Virus record (IMG/VR): IMGVR_UViG_3300012359_000048
Span: 1 to 21,322 of that record
From: a virus
Length of the DNA: 21,322 nt
Reading direction: 5' to 3' (one strand)
Within the stretch, counting starts at the first letter, position 1; the number at the start of each line of letters is the position of its first letter. Position numbers and translations under genes: made by a program. Shown in pieces: positions 11,303 to 18,469 of the stretch. The notes under the pieces were generated by a model. It saw only the letters and a list, made by a program, of their open reading frames with translations. It was not told the DNA's origin and ran no database searches.

Positions 11303-11694
11303 GTACGTGTGCCAGGTGTGCGACCCTGTTCAGTCGGGCCACCCCGCGCCTAATTGACATCCGGTACGGAAATATGGTCACGCCCGAACTGCGGCGGTTT
11401 TACTGTCCCGGGTGTGCCGAGGCGATTTACCGTGCCAGGACGGTACTGTTCAGGAGCGGTAACAGCACGGCAGCGAAGGCTGCTACAATCCTTGGCCGCG
11501 CTACCATCACGAGAACCAGGATCCCTGGTGTCTTTACTTACAAGAGTACAGCCACAACCACAGCCACAGCCACAGCGAGCATTTTCTACATCGTTACTCC
11601 GGACAGTTGTAGCTGCCCAGCAGGGATGCATGGCGTCCTGTGCAGCCATCGGGTCGCGGCTACAATCCTGAATACCGAGGAAGAGGCAGCATGA
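11299..11694 (+). CDS. SWIM zinc-finger protein
   Basis: The protein has 131 residues from a GTG at 11299 that overlaps the upstream TGA. The N-terminus carries a possible zinc ribbon with two Cys pairs (Cys4/Cys7 and Cys36/Cys39). A Thr/Ala repeat (TATTTATATA, near 84-93) is coded by tandem CCACAG hexamers. The C-terminus has a SWIM motif: Cys104-x-Cys106 ... Cys115-x-His117 (SCSCPAGMHGVLCSH). SWIM domains bind DNA or protein, as in SWI2/SNF2 helicases, transposases and Shu2. Here the domain stands nearly alone, without a helicase. The next gene starts within its stop (ATGA). The role is probably regulatory. Confidence 0.7.
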   Translation: MSTCARCATLFSRATPRLIDIRYGNMVTPELRRFYCPGCAEAIYRARTVLFRSGNSTAAKAATILGRATITRTRIPGVFTYKSTATTTATATASIFYIVTPDSCSCPAGMHGVLCSHRVAATILNTEEEAA

Positions 11695-12251
11695 CACACA
11701 GCATCAAGAAAGGACAATACGCCATGAATCCAGACTATAACATTACCCTCGCCCGGGGGAATCACCCGGTACCGCCAGACGACTGCGGCAACCCGCAGCG
11801 CTGCCTGTTCGAGTGGTACAACTGGCTCACCCGCGCCACCCACACTGCTGCCAGGCCACCCGTCCTGCATACGTTCGGGATGCGGCTCAACGACATCCTG
11901 CCCGACGACCGCCGCCAGGAACTCGTGCGCTTCCTCCCGAACGGCGAAGACCGCCTCGCGGGCACCGAGCACGACGGCAAGGACGAGACCCGCGGGTACA
12001 TCGCCCTCGACTGGCTCATCCGCACGTACACTCCTACGTGGCTCGACCTCGCCGGGCTGACCGCAGAAGCAGGCGCGCTGCGGGACCTCCGCCGGATCTC
12101 CGACCTGGCCGCCGCCCGCGCAGCGGGGCCTGTGGTCCGCGATGCCCGCTCCAAGGCGAATGCAGCCTGGGACGCAGCCTGGCTTCAGGGATCCGCGATT
12201 GCGCTGTACGACATGCTCATTACGGGCGAATGGCCGAAATATGGCATTTAG
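11691..12251 (+). CDS. Host-like hypothetical protein, about 186 residues
   Basis: From the ATG at 11691 (ATGA overlap with the SWIM gene) the protein has 186 residues; a second start at 11724, with AAAGGA upstream, is possible. It contains ALDWLIRTYTPTWLDLAGL (about 103-121) followed by Ala/Arg-rich helices. The layout 'FG.RLND.L.DD.R.EL..FLP...GT.......R.Y.ALDW..R' resembles a protein common in Streptomyces and related actinobacteria, often in mobile DNA, without known function. Codon third positions are markedly richer in C and G than in the phage core genes, so recent capture from a host genome is plausible. Confidence 0.65.
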   Translation: MTHSIKKGQYAMNPDYNITLARGNHPVPPDDCGNPQRCLFEWYNWLTRATHTAARPPVLHTFGMRLNDILPDDRRQELVRFLPNGEDRLAGTEHDGKDETRGYIALDWLIRTYTPTWLDLAGLTAEAGALRDLRRISDLAAARAAGPVVRDARSKANAAWDAAWLQGSAIALYDMLITGEWPKYGI

Positions 12252-12435
12252 GATTAGCGGAGCGACGAGCGGCCAAACTGGCCCAGCCGCCCGGCCGCCG
12301 CGGCGCATCGTGGATTCCCCATTCCCAGCCGTCCCTGCTCCCGTCAGGAGTACCGGCCCACGGCACGACGGCCTCTGCCTCGCAACGTATGTCGAGGCGC
12401 ACGCGGTCCGGGTCCAGCCCCGTCCGGGGGTGGCG

Positions 12436-12615
12436 ATGACCGACCTAGGGCCACCCACCGCCGCCGAGACTCCGCGTTTCTGCTGGTGCAATTGTACGGC
12501 GTGCTGGCAGGCAACCGGAACGACGAGGGACGGCCGCCCCAAGGGCCGGTGCGTGTGCCGACTGTGCACGTGCAGTACCTGGCGCGGAGTGACCATCCCG
12601 TTTGTTACGCCGTAG
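12436..12615 (+). CDS. Small Cys-rich zinc-binding protein
   Basis: The clear part is 59 residues from the ATG at 12436 (GGGGGTGG about 4 bases upstream). An in-frame ATG at 12241, overlapping the previous stop, would give 124 residues with a Pro/Arg-rich extension, and cannot be excluded. The Cys pattern is RFCWCNCTACWQ then RCVCRLCTCSTW: eight Cys in two tight clusters, which suggests one or two structural zinc sites. The end is GVTIPFVTP. No family was recognised. Confidence 0.5.
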   Translation: MTDLGPPTAAETPRFCWCNCTACWQATGTTRDGRPKGRCVCRLCTCSTWRGVTIPFVTP

Positions 12616-12717
12616 GAGGAAGCCGACGAGCCGGCGAGGTTTCTGGGATATGGCGAGGTTCCTGACCAGGCTATTAGGCGTTTCGGCCTTTTAGCGGCTA
12701 TCCTAGAGCGCAAGAAT

Positions 12718-12729
12718 CCCCACGCGGGG
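12718..12729 (+). promoter_or_regulatory. Hairpin covering the small-terminase ribosome site
   Basis: CCCC (12718-12721) and GGGG (12726-12729) can pair around ACGC. The GGGG is part of GGGGAGG, the ribosome site of the terminase gene at 12737. A -10-like TATCCT lies at 12699-12704, but no good -35 is present. Just upstream, GGCGAGGTTTCTG and GGCGAGGTTCCTG form a direct repeat (12633-12645, 12652-12664). Confidence 0.35.
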
Positions 12730-12736
12730 AGGCGCC

Positions 12737-13249
12737 ATGCCGACGCGACCAGCGCAGCGCAGGCCTAGCGCTGCCATGGCACCAGTCGACCTGGACGAGA
12801 TCTACCGAGGCAAGGATAGACTTGCCCTTATTCGCGATATCGCGATGAACGAGCTAAGCACGCGGGAGCTAGCCCAGAAGACCGGCCAGACCCAGGCAGC
12901 GATAGCAAGTTTCCGGGAAGAGCACACGACGGAAATTGCTGAGGTTCGGGCGGCGCTCGCGGGGCAGCTAGCAATCGAGACAGCCGGGCTGTGGATATCG
13001 AAGAAGCAGAACCGGCTGGCTGAGTACCAGGCCCAGGCCGAGGACATTCGCGATTTCCTGGAGGACCTGAGGCGAGACGGCGTGCGGTGGTCTCGGGCCC
13101 ACAGGGATATGCTCAAGGTTTACCTGGATCTGATGCACTCGACGGCGGACGAGCTGGGCGCGTATCCGCAGCGCATGGCGGCTCCAGCCCGAACTGGCCA
13201 GACGGTCCACTACATCATTGACACAGCGAATCCAGGAGCGCTCCAGTGA
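12737..13249 (+). CDS. Terminase small subunit (TerS)
   Basis: The 170-residue protein has an N-terminal HTH (about 31-62: IRDIAMNELSTRELAQKTGQTQAAIASFREEH). A long charged helix follows (about 65-125), likely the oligomerisation region, and then a tail of about 25 residues (PARTGQTVHYIIDTANPGALQ), which would contact TerL or portal. This layout, the length and its place upstream of TerL identify the DNA-recognition subunit of the packaging motor. The start at 12737 has GGGGAGG 6 bases upstream. The gene starts the rightward late operon and overlaps the next one by GTGA. Confidence 0.75.
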   Translation: MPTRPAQRRPSAAMAPVDLDEIYRGKDRLALIRDIAMNELSTRELAQKTGQTQAAIASFREEHTTEIAEVRAALAGQLAIETAGLWISKKQNRLAEYQAQAEDIRDFLEDLRRDGVRWSRAHRDMLKVYLDLMHSTADELGAYPQRMAAPARTGQTVHYIIDTANPGALQ

Positions 13250-13422
13250 GACGAATCCCGCACGACCTGGCGCACAGCCTGGCGTTTCTCGCGATCTGGG
13301 CAGTTGTCTTCTCGGCGCTATACATTTTCCTTCAGCTTGCTGTTTACGGAAAGGTGAAATGGTTATGGCGAATCTTGGCAGGTATGGAAAGCTGTTCGCC
13401 GCGATTGCCGGACTCGCCCTGA
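13246..13422 (+). CDS. Small membrane protein overlapping TerS
   Basis: A GTG at 13246 overlaps the TerS stop (GTGA), as in other junctions of this genome, and gives 58 residues. A basic N-terminus (VRRIPHDLAH) precedes a hydrophobic helix (about 11-34: SLAFLAIWAVVFSALYIFLQLAVY) and a short polar tail. The second half overlaps the next gene in another frame by about 64 bases. A single-pass membrane protein with the N-terminus in the cytoplasm is expected. It may be a spanin-, holin- or regulator-like peptide, but this is unproven. Confidence 0.5.
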   Translation: MRRIPHDLAHSLAFLAIWAVVFSALYIFLQLAVYGKVKWLWRILAGMESCSPRLPDSP

Positions 13423-13535
13423 CGGTCCTGGCCACTCGGTACGGCGGGGCAAGCTGGTATCAGTACGTCGTCGCGGGAGCCAGCGCGGTAGGCGTTTACG
13501 GCGTTCCAAACACGCCGCCAGGAGGTAAGCCCTGA
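13359..13535 (+). CDS. Small hydrophobic holin-like protein
   Basis: From the ATG at 13359 (GGAAAGG four bases upstream; a second ATG at 13365 is possible) the protein has 58 residues. It reads NLGRYGKLFAAIAGLALTVLATRYG, then ASWYQYVVAGASAVGVYGVPNTPPG. Two hydrophobic segments end in a conserved-looking GVYGVPNTP. Short two-helix proteins ending in a VPNT-type motif are common in actinophages, often listed as holins or minor head-region proteins. The function is uncertain; here it sits in the packaging operon. Confidence 0.65.
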   Translation: MVMANLGRYGKLFAAIAGLALTVLATRYGGASWYQYVVAGASAVGVYGVPNTPPGGKP

Positions 13536-13960
13536 ATCAGAACAGCTACTTTAGTCGACCCGAGCACGAGAGCTGCCGGGCCGGGCTAAATGGCTGCAGC
13601 CAGATCCCGACAGTACGGCTGCACTGTAGGACAGAAGGCAGCGACATTGATGTGTGCGACAACTGCGCACGGGTCTGGCGCGAGAACGCGCAGGCTGCGT
13701 CCCTGTATGATCGCTGTCCTCGGTGTGCTCTATGGCATCCGGGCACCAGGGCAACCCCGGATTCCCCAGCCAGCAGCACTATGCTCCAGGGGCCTGTCGC
13801 CGAGGCGATTGAGCGAGCTATGCATGCTGAGGGGCTTCTTCTTGACATCAGGAATCTTGTTCTTCTGCGTCTAAATAGGGATGCGCACTGGCTTAATCGT
13901 ATTTCTCCTGTGGGTCCTACCCAGAGTCCAGTCACGGTCCAGATTCAGGGCCAGCCATGA
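13532..13960 (+). CDS. Cys-rich zinc-binding protein with a probable CTG start
   Basis: In this frame the nearest upstream stop is at 13526-13528, and no ATG occurs before the conserved part. A strong AGGAGG (13520-13525) sits 6 bases before CTG at 13532, and CTGA overlaps the previous stop just as ATGA or GTGA do elsewhere. Starting there gives 142 residues with Cys15, Cys22, Cys32, Cys42, Cys45, Cys62 and Cys65, including two CxxC pairs. A GTG at 13652 would lose three of these Cys. The rest is helical (GPVAEAIERAMHAEGLLLDIRNLVLL). No family name is certain. Zinc ribbon with RNA/DNA or protein binding is likely. Confidence 0.6.
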   Translation: MNQNSYFSRPEHESCRAGLNGCSQIPTVRLHCRTEGSDIDVCDNCARVWRENAQAASLYDRCPRCALWHPGTRATPDSPASSTMLQGPVAEAIERAMHAEGLLLDIRNLVLLRLNRDAHWLNRISPVGPTQSPVTVQIQGQP

Positions 13961-14055
13961 CAAAGGCTTTGCATGCCGAGGGACAAGCGCGAGCGCTTAT
14001 CCTGCGACGCCTTGCTACAGCAGTCGCTGTATGCAAGGCGGTCGCCATTGCCTAG
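13957..14055 (+). CDS. Possible 32-residue peptide coupled to TerL
   Basis: An ATG at 13957 overlaps the previous stop as ATGA and opens a 32-residue frame (MTKALHAEGQARALILRRL... ending AVAIA) that closes at 14055. It is Ala- and Arg-rich, probably one helix. If TerL starts at the TTG at 14048, this peptide would overlap it by 8 bases and could carry ribosomes to that weak start. It could equally be accidental. Confidence 0.3.
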   Translation: MTKALHAEGQARALILRRLATAVAVCKAVAIA

Positions 14056-15427
14056 AGTCCTCACACCCAGAAGCAGTCCGGGCGACCTAATCGAGCACCG
14101 GTTTGCTCCGTCTGGTGCGTGTCAGCAGGTCTTTGACTGTAGGGACCCTGAGGTCCTGATTGCGGGTCCAGCTGGCACAGGGAAAAGCCGGGCATGCCTC
14201 GAGAAGCTGCACATCATGATGCTCATGAATCCAGGGGCACGCGGACTGATCGCCCGCAAGGCAGCGGTTACTCTCTCCTCAACTGCCCTGGTTACCTGGC
14301 AAAGGTTCGTGGCTAAGGAAGCAATTGAATGCGGCGACGTCGTGTACTATGGGGGCAGCGCCCAGGAGCCGGCCAGTTACCAGTATAAGAACGGATCGGT
14401 AGTTGCGATCGGTGGGCTCGATAAGGTCTCCAAGATTATGTCAGCCGAGTATGACATCGTCTATGTGCAGGAGGCAACCGAGCTAACCGAGAACGACTGG
14501 GAAGCGCTAACTACGCGACTTAGATGGTGGAAGATCTCTTTCCAGCAGATTATTGCGGACTGCAACCCGCAGCATCCTGAGCACTGGCTAAAGCGGCGGT
14601 GCGATAAAGGTGTCTGTACTATGCTCGAGAGCCACCACGAGGATAATCCTCTGCTATTCGCCAGCAATGGCGACATAACAGAACAGGGACGAGCCTATAT
14701 TGCCAAGCTAGATGCCCTTACCGGGGTAAGATACAAGAGGCTTCGACTGGGCAAATGGGTGGCTGCCGAAGGCGTGATTTATGAGGAATGGGCTGCCCAC
14801 CATCTTATTCAGCGAATTCCGCATGAGGCGGGCGACAACACGGACCCATCGGGCGTGCCTATGGCCTGGCCAAGGTTCTGGGCAATCGACTTTGGGTTTA
14901 CAAATCCGTTCGTGTGCCAGTTCTGGGCAGAGGACCCAGACGGACGCCTTTATATGTACCGGGAGATTTACCATACCAAGCGTACGGTAGAGCAGCATGC
15001 CAGGACAATTCAGGGGCTTGTCCTGAACAGCAAGGGCAGCTGGGTTGAGCCACGCCCATGTTCTATTGTGTGCGACACCGATGCCGAGGGTCGGGCCACG
15101 CTGGAGCAGAAGCTTGGAGTATCTACCGAAGCGGCCCATAAATCCGTTCTTGAAGGAATTGAGTGTGTGCAGACACGCCTAAAGACAGCGGAAGACGGCC
15201 GACCACGCCTGTTCCTGCTGCAGAACGCTATTGTAGAGCGAGACCAGGAGCTAGCCGACGCTAGTAAGCCAACCTGTACGGCCGAGGAGATTCCGGCCTA
15301 TGTCTGGGCAGACAAGCTAAAGGAAGGCCCAGTAAAGGAAGACGACCACGGATGTGACGCGATGCGCTATATCGCCGCGCATCGTGATTTCGGCATTCGA
15401 GTAATGTTCAGGAGTTTCTCGGTATGA
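13973..15427 (+). CDS. Terminase large subunit (TerL)
   Basis: The packaging ATPase/nuclease. Counting from 13973 (484 residues): Walker A GPAGTGKS (65-72), Walker B DIVYVQEA (161-168, catalytic Glu167), a coupling-type segment QQIIADCNP (191-199), and the RNase H-like nuclease with Asp306 (RFWAIDFGFT), Asp368/Asp370 (VCDTD) and the DDHGCDAMRY segment (Asp457, Asp458, Asp462). All key residues are present. The first about 25 residues look non-conserved. A TTG at 14048 with AAGGCGG 6 bases upstream would begin near the usual family start (before DLIEHRFAP) and may be the real start, giving 459 residues. It overlaps the next gene by ATGA. Confidence 0.9.
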   Translation: MPRDKRERLSCDALLQQSLYARRSPLPRVLTPRSSPGDLIEHRFAPSGACQQVFDCRDPEVLIAGPAGTGKSRACLEKLHIMMLMNPGARGLIARKAAVTLSSTALVTWQRFVAKEAIECGDVVYYGGSAQEPASYQYKNGSVVAIGGLDKVSKIMSAEYDIVYVQEATELTENDWEALTTRLRWWKISFQQIIADCNPQHPEHWLKRRCDKGVCTMLESHHEDNPLLFASNGDITEQGRAYIAKLDALTGVRYKRLRLGKWVAAEGVIYEEWAAHHLIQRIPHEAGDNTDPSGVPMAWPRFWAIDFGFTNPFVCQFWAEDPDGRLYMYREIYHTKRTVEQHARTIQGLVLNSKGSWVEPRPCSIVCDTDAEGRATLEQKLGVSTEAAHKSVLEGIECVQTRLKTAEDGRPRLFLLQNAIVERDQELADASKPTCTAEEIPAYVWADKLKEGPVKEDDHGCDAMRYIAAHRDFGIRVMFRSFSV

Positions 15428-15684
15428 GCCACCCAGATCTATGTAATGAGCTTGGCGTTTACAGAAATCGGCATCCGGGCACTCAGCACGCCATGAAATG
15501 GCTTGTACCGAATCCTCGACTACAGGGCAACGCCTATGACATCGCCTACCTTGTCTGGGAACTGGCAGTAAACCTTGCAGCCATTCTGGAGGACGGCCCA
15601 GAGCTAACGGCAGGCCTACGGAAACTGCGGGAGGCAAAGGATTGCCTGGTGCTGCAATCTCTAGAGGACCTGGAGGCGAAATGA
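15424..15684 (+). CDS. Hypothetical 86-residue protein
   Basis: The protein starts MSHPDLCNELGVYRNRHPGTQ and continues with helices (AYDIAYLVWELAVNLAAIL), then a well-ordered LRKLREAKDCLVLQSLEDLEAK. It looks like a small helical, soluble protein of the kind that counts sampled items such as residues in a complex; similar sequences are common in actinophages next to TerL or portal, with no known function. The TAL...AGLRKLREAKD part appears most conserved. It is linked by ATGA overlaps on both sides (15424-15427 and 15681-15684). Confidence 0.7.
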   Translation: MSHPDLCNELGVYRNRHPGTQHAMKWLVPNPRLQGNAYDIAYLVWELAVNLAAILEDGPELTAGLRKLREAKDCLVLQSLEDLEAK

Positions 15685-15932
15685 CAACGATTTCTCTACC
15701 GCTGCGGGAACGCACAAGCAGGCTGCGAGGACTAATGGCCGGCCTCGGCACCGGCCTCCTCGCAGCCACAAAATCAAGGGCAATTCCAGTCCTGGGTCAT
15801 ATCCGGGAACATGGCTACTCGATTACTGGGCTGGGATGCATGTCTGGCGCGGCCTTTGTCCACAGTCTTTTCTCCGGCCTGCTCGTGACGGGCATCCTTT
15901 TTCTTGTTTTTGAGTGGAAGGTGAGCGAGTAG
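15681..15932 (+). CDS. Small membrane protein
   Basis: From the ATG at 15681 (ATGA overlap) the protein has 83 residues. It has a basic N-terminus (RERTSRLRGLM), a moderately hydrophobic segment (AGLGTGLLAATKS), then a clear C-terminal membrane helix (about 54-79: AAFVHSLFSGLLVTGILFLVFEW). The C-terminus is short and charged. It is the first of two membrane genes lying between TerL and portal. The role is unknown. Confidence 0.65.
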   Translation: MTTISLPLRERTSRLRGLMAGLGTGLLAATKSRAIPVLGHIREHGYSITGLGCMSGAAFVHSLFSGLLVTGILFLVFEWKVSE

Positions 15933-16028
15933 ATGAATATCCACCTTGACTTCGTGACAGTCGTCCTGCTGGGGTGTGCCATCGTGATTACCCTGGCGGT
16001 CGGCCAGATTGCATGGGGCTGGCTGTAA
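15933..16028 (+). CDS. 31-residue single-helix membrane peptide
   Basis: The ATG at 15933 follows the previous stop directly. It gives 31 residues: MNIHLDF, a hydrophobic helix (VTVVLLGCAIVITLAVGQIAWGWL) and the stop. The stop overlaps the next ATG (TAATG at 16026-16030), the usual spacing for translational coupling. GGAAGG lies about 11 bases upstream. Being within a tight gene chain supports it, although it is short. Confidence 0.5.
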   Translation: MNIHLDFVTVVLLGCAIVITLAVGQIAWGWL

Positions 16029-16273
16029 TGGGTGGGCGGCAGCTTCTGGATCCAAGGTGGCACTGGCTCATAAGTGCTATGCAGAAGCTGCACGGTGAAC
16101 TTGAGCCTAGCGACATTGTATTCTCCCTTACGGTCCTCGCCGAGAGCGACGGAGAAGTCATTTCGTATACCTTGTCTCCGGCCTCTAGGGAGATTGACAG
16201 GCGTGTCGTAACTGCGTTTTCGGCCCTTGCCGAAGCTGCCGAGGCAGCGACAACTAATGTGAGCGTTGAGTAA
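16028..16273 (+). CDS. Hypothetical 81-residue protein
   Basis: The ATG at 16028 shares its A with the previous TAA. The protein begins MGGRQLLDPRWHWLISAMQKLHGEL and continues with IVFSLTVLAESDGEVISYTLSPASREIDRRV. The end is Ala/Glu-rich and helical (FSALAEAAEAATTNVSVE). Alternating strands and helices suggest a small alpha/beta protein. No family was recognised. The stop overlaps the portal start as TAATG. Confidence 0.6.
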   Translation: MGGRQLLDPRWHWLISAMQKLHGELEPSDIVFSLTVLAESDGEVISYTLSPASREIDRRVVTAFSALAEAAEAATTNVSVE

Positions 16274-17745
16274 TGGCTAGGTCCCTGATTGGCAAGATGC
16301 TGAATCAGGGACGTCCCATACCCTTCCCGGCAAAGTGGAACAGTTCAGGCGGGCTGTACGGAACGGGCACGCAGGACCGTTTCACGATGATGAACGCAAT
16401 GGGGACCGAGGGAACCCTCTATGCAATCATCCAGCTGTTGTCTACGGGAGCAAACGCCACTGGTGTATGGAATCTTTACCGCAAGAACCGAGACGCCAGG
16501 GTTCGTTATGCAAAGAGCGACCGGGGTAGCGACCAGCGTACCGAGGTTGTTCAGCACCAGGCCCTAAAGCTGTGGAATCGACCGAATCCATTCATGACCG
16601 GGAGTGCCTTCCGGGAAATTGGCTGGCAGCACATGGAGCTAGCTGGCGAATGGTACTGGGTGATGAATCGGGGTTCATCCGGAAAGAGTATTCCTACGGA
16701 AATGTGGCCGGTCAGTCCAGCCCGGATGGAACCGGTGCCTGATCGAGACGAATTCCTTAAGGGATGGGTTTATACCGGCCCGAATGGGGAAACGGTGCCG
16801 CTGTCAACGGATGAGGTAATTCAGCTGAGGTATCCACACCCGACAGACTACTATCGTGGCCTAAGCGCTATTCAGGCGATCATGTCCGATATTGACGCGG
16901 CGAAGTACAGCTCGGAATGGAGCCGAAACTTCTTCCTTAACTCAGCTCAGCCGGGAGGCATTGTTACCTTCAGCAAGCGGCTGACAGATCCCGAGTTTGA
17001 AGAGTTTACGGATCGCTGGCGAGAGCAGCATCAGGGTGTAGCGCGCGGACATCGGGTTGGCGTTCTGGAGCAGGGAGCGACCTGGACGCCGAATACGTAT
17101 TCCATGCGCGATATGCAGTTTGCGGAGCTAAGGAAGGTCACTAGCGAGATGATCCGGGTGGGATACCGGATTCACGAGACGCTGGTAGGCCAGAGCCGGG
17201 ACGTCAACCGAGCTAACGCCCAGACCGGGCAGGAAATTCACATAGCCTGGCATGAGGTGCCGCGCCTGGATCGCGAGAAGGATGTCCTCAACACTCATTT
17301 CCTGGAGATTTTCGGGGATCAGGACAAGGTCGAATTTGACTACGAGGATCCTTACCCAGACAACCGGGAGCTAGACAATTCAGAGCTAGTCGCGAAGAGC
17401 AACGCGGCAAAAACACTTGTGGACGCCGGTTTCGATCCGCATGATGCGCTTGAGGTTGTCGGACTGCCCGACATGAACGTTATTGAGAAGGCAACGCCTG
17501 CTCCGGCTCTGCCTCCTGGCTGGGTGGCTGAGCCGCCCGCTACGGGTGTCCCAGGCGTTCCGGCCATCCAGCCTGCTCCTGCCAAGCCGGGACAGCCTGC
17601 ATCGCAGCCAGGCCCCAAGGAACCAAAGACACCTGTTCCAGCGGCAGCCTGGGACGGTCCAGACCTTCAGGGCATCGCTGAGATGGTCCGGACGGCCTTT
17701 GATGGCGCCAAGCACAACGGCCACAGGGAGCATGCTAATGTATAG
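16273..17745 (+). CDS. Portal protein (HK97-type)
   Basis: The 490-residue protein matches the phage portal family (HK97/PF04860 type) in order: an N-terminal TEGTLYAIIQLLSTGANATGVWNLYRK, the mid segment KLWNRPNPFMTGSAFREIGWQHMELAGEWYWV, and SAIQAIMSDIDAAKYSSEWSRNFFLNSAQPGGIV, the core helix region. It continues with a clip/stem-like part (REVTSEMIRVGYR-type helices) and an acidic end. Residues about 405-470 form a Pro/Ala/Gly-rich linker. The portal is the dodecameric DNA gate at one head vertex and docks the terminase. The stop lies inside the start of the next gene, which overlaps by 8 bases. Confidence 0.85.
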   Translation: MARSLIGKMLNQGRPIPFPAKWNSSGGLYGTGTQDRFTMMNAMGTEGTLYAIIQLLSTGANATGVWNLYRKNRDARVRYAKSDRGSDQRTEVVQHQALKLWNRPNPFMTGSAFREIGWQHMELAGEWYWVMNRGSSGKSIPTEMWPVSPARMEPVPDRDEFLKGWVYTGPNGETVPLSTDEVIQLRYPHPTDYYRGLSAIQAIMSDIDAAKYSSEWSRNFFLNSAQPGGIVTFSKRLTDPEFEEFTDRWREQHQGVARGHRVGVLEQGATWTPNTYSMRDMQFAELRKVTSEMIRVGYRIHETLVGQSRDVNRANAQTGQEIHIAWHEVPRLDREKDVLNTHFLEIFGDQDKVEFDYEDPYPDNRELDNSELVAKSNAAKTLVDAGFDPHDALEVVGLPDMNVIEKATPAPALPPGWVAEPPATGVPGVPAIQPAPAKPGQPASQPGPKEPKTPVPAAAWDGPDLQGIAEMVRTAFDGAKHNGHREHANV

Positions 17746-18469
17746 GATGCTCCGGATGAAACGGCCGACAAGAATCGTTCCGGACACGATCCAGGACTTT
17801 GACTGGGTTCCTTTCCTGCTGCAGAATTTCGATCCTGAGGAACCTCGTGATGATAAGGGGAAATGGGTTGGTATAGGTATTCCTGATCCTTCTGACAGTG
17901 ACCTGTCTGTCTCGGCCAGGAAATGGATCAAGGGCAGCTCAAAGATCCAGAAAGATATCACAAAGCTAATTCGTGATCCGGAGGCCAAGGTCAAGGGTGA
18001 GGATGCCCGGAATATCCTAGGGGCAATCCATCATCGAGGGGAGTCTGCTCCCGAATTGCACCGTGGTATGTGGTGGGCTGCTGGCGACGAGCACTCGGCA
18101 GAGGCATTTACCGGGAAGCTTGCCAAAGGATCACATATTGACTTTCCTGTCTCAAGTTTCAGTTCTGACAGAGGACAGGCCGAAAGATTTGCGTCACCAG
18201 CGGATGGGAACTTGATATCTGCATCAGTGATGATTACAGTACAGCCTGGCAGTAATGCTCTTGACATATCAAATATTATAAGCCAGGAATCTCAGAAGGA
18301 ACTAATTTCCGGTGGGCGCTACGAGATCGTGAGTGTGGGAACTAATCCTGTTTCGCAGGCACTAATAGACCAGTATAAGGAAATGGGATTCGATGCGGAA
18401 TTGAAGAGGCTGCAGGATAATGTCAGCAGTAATATTGCCGTGGTCCTTAGGCAGGTGAATAGTCTATGA
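17738..18469 (+). CDS. ADP-ribosyltransferase-like effector with capsid-operon tag
   Basis: The protein has 243 residues from the ATG at 17738 (AGGGAG 7 bases upstream). Residues 30-43 are NFDPEEPRDDKGKW, identical to residues 38-51 of the next gene's product. The C-terminal domain fits the R-S-E class of ADP-ribosyltransferases. Arg109 lies in PELHRGM, a Ser motif in FPVSSFSSD (about 127-134), and Gln176-x-Glu178 in SQKELISGGRYEIVSV, matching the 'Q/E-x-E-x-L-x-x-G-x-x-[FY]' end of the fold. Q-x-E is typical of C3-like enzymes that modify Asn or similar, but the specificity cannot be read. T4 Alt is a precedent for a head-packaged ADP-ribosyltransferase. Fold assignment is from motifs only; the tag function is inferred. 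Confidence 0.7.
   Translation: MYRMLRMKRPTRIVPDTIQDFDWVPFLLQNFDPEEPRDDKGKWVGIGIPDPSDSDLSVSARKWIKGSSKIQKDITKLIRDPEAKVKGEDARNILGAIHHRGESAPELHRGMWWAAGDEHSAEAFTGKLAKGSHIDFPVSSFSSDRGQAERFASPADGNLISASVMITVQPGSNALDISNIISQESQKELISGGRYEIVSVGTNPVSQALIDQYKEMGFDAELKRLQDNVSSNIAVVLRQVNSL

Noticed and set aside
11586-12713. A 375-residue minus-strand frame
   Set aside because: It covers three plus-strand genes with coupled starts and is explained by GC-rich codon use; no domain or ribosome site supports it.
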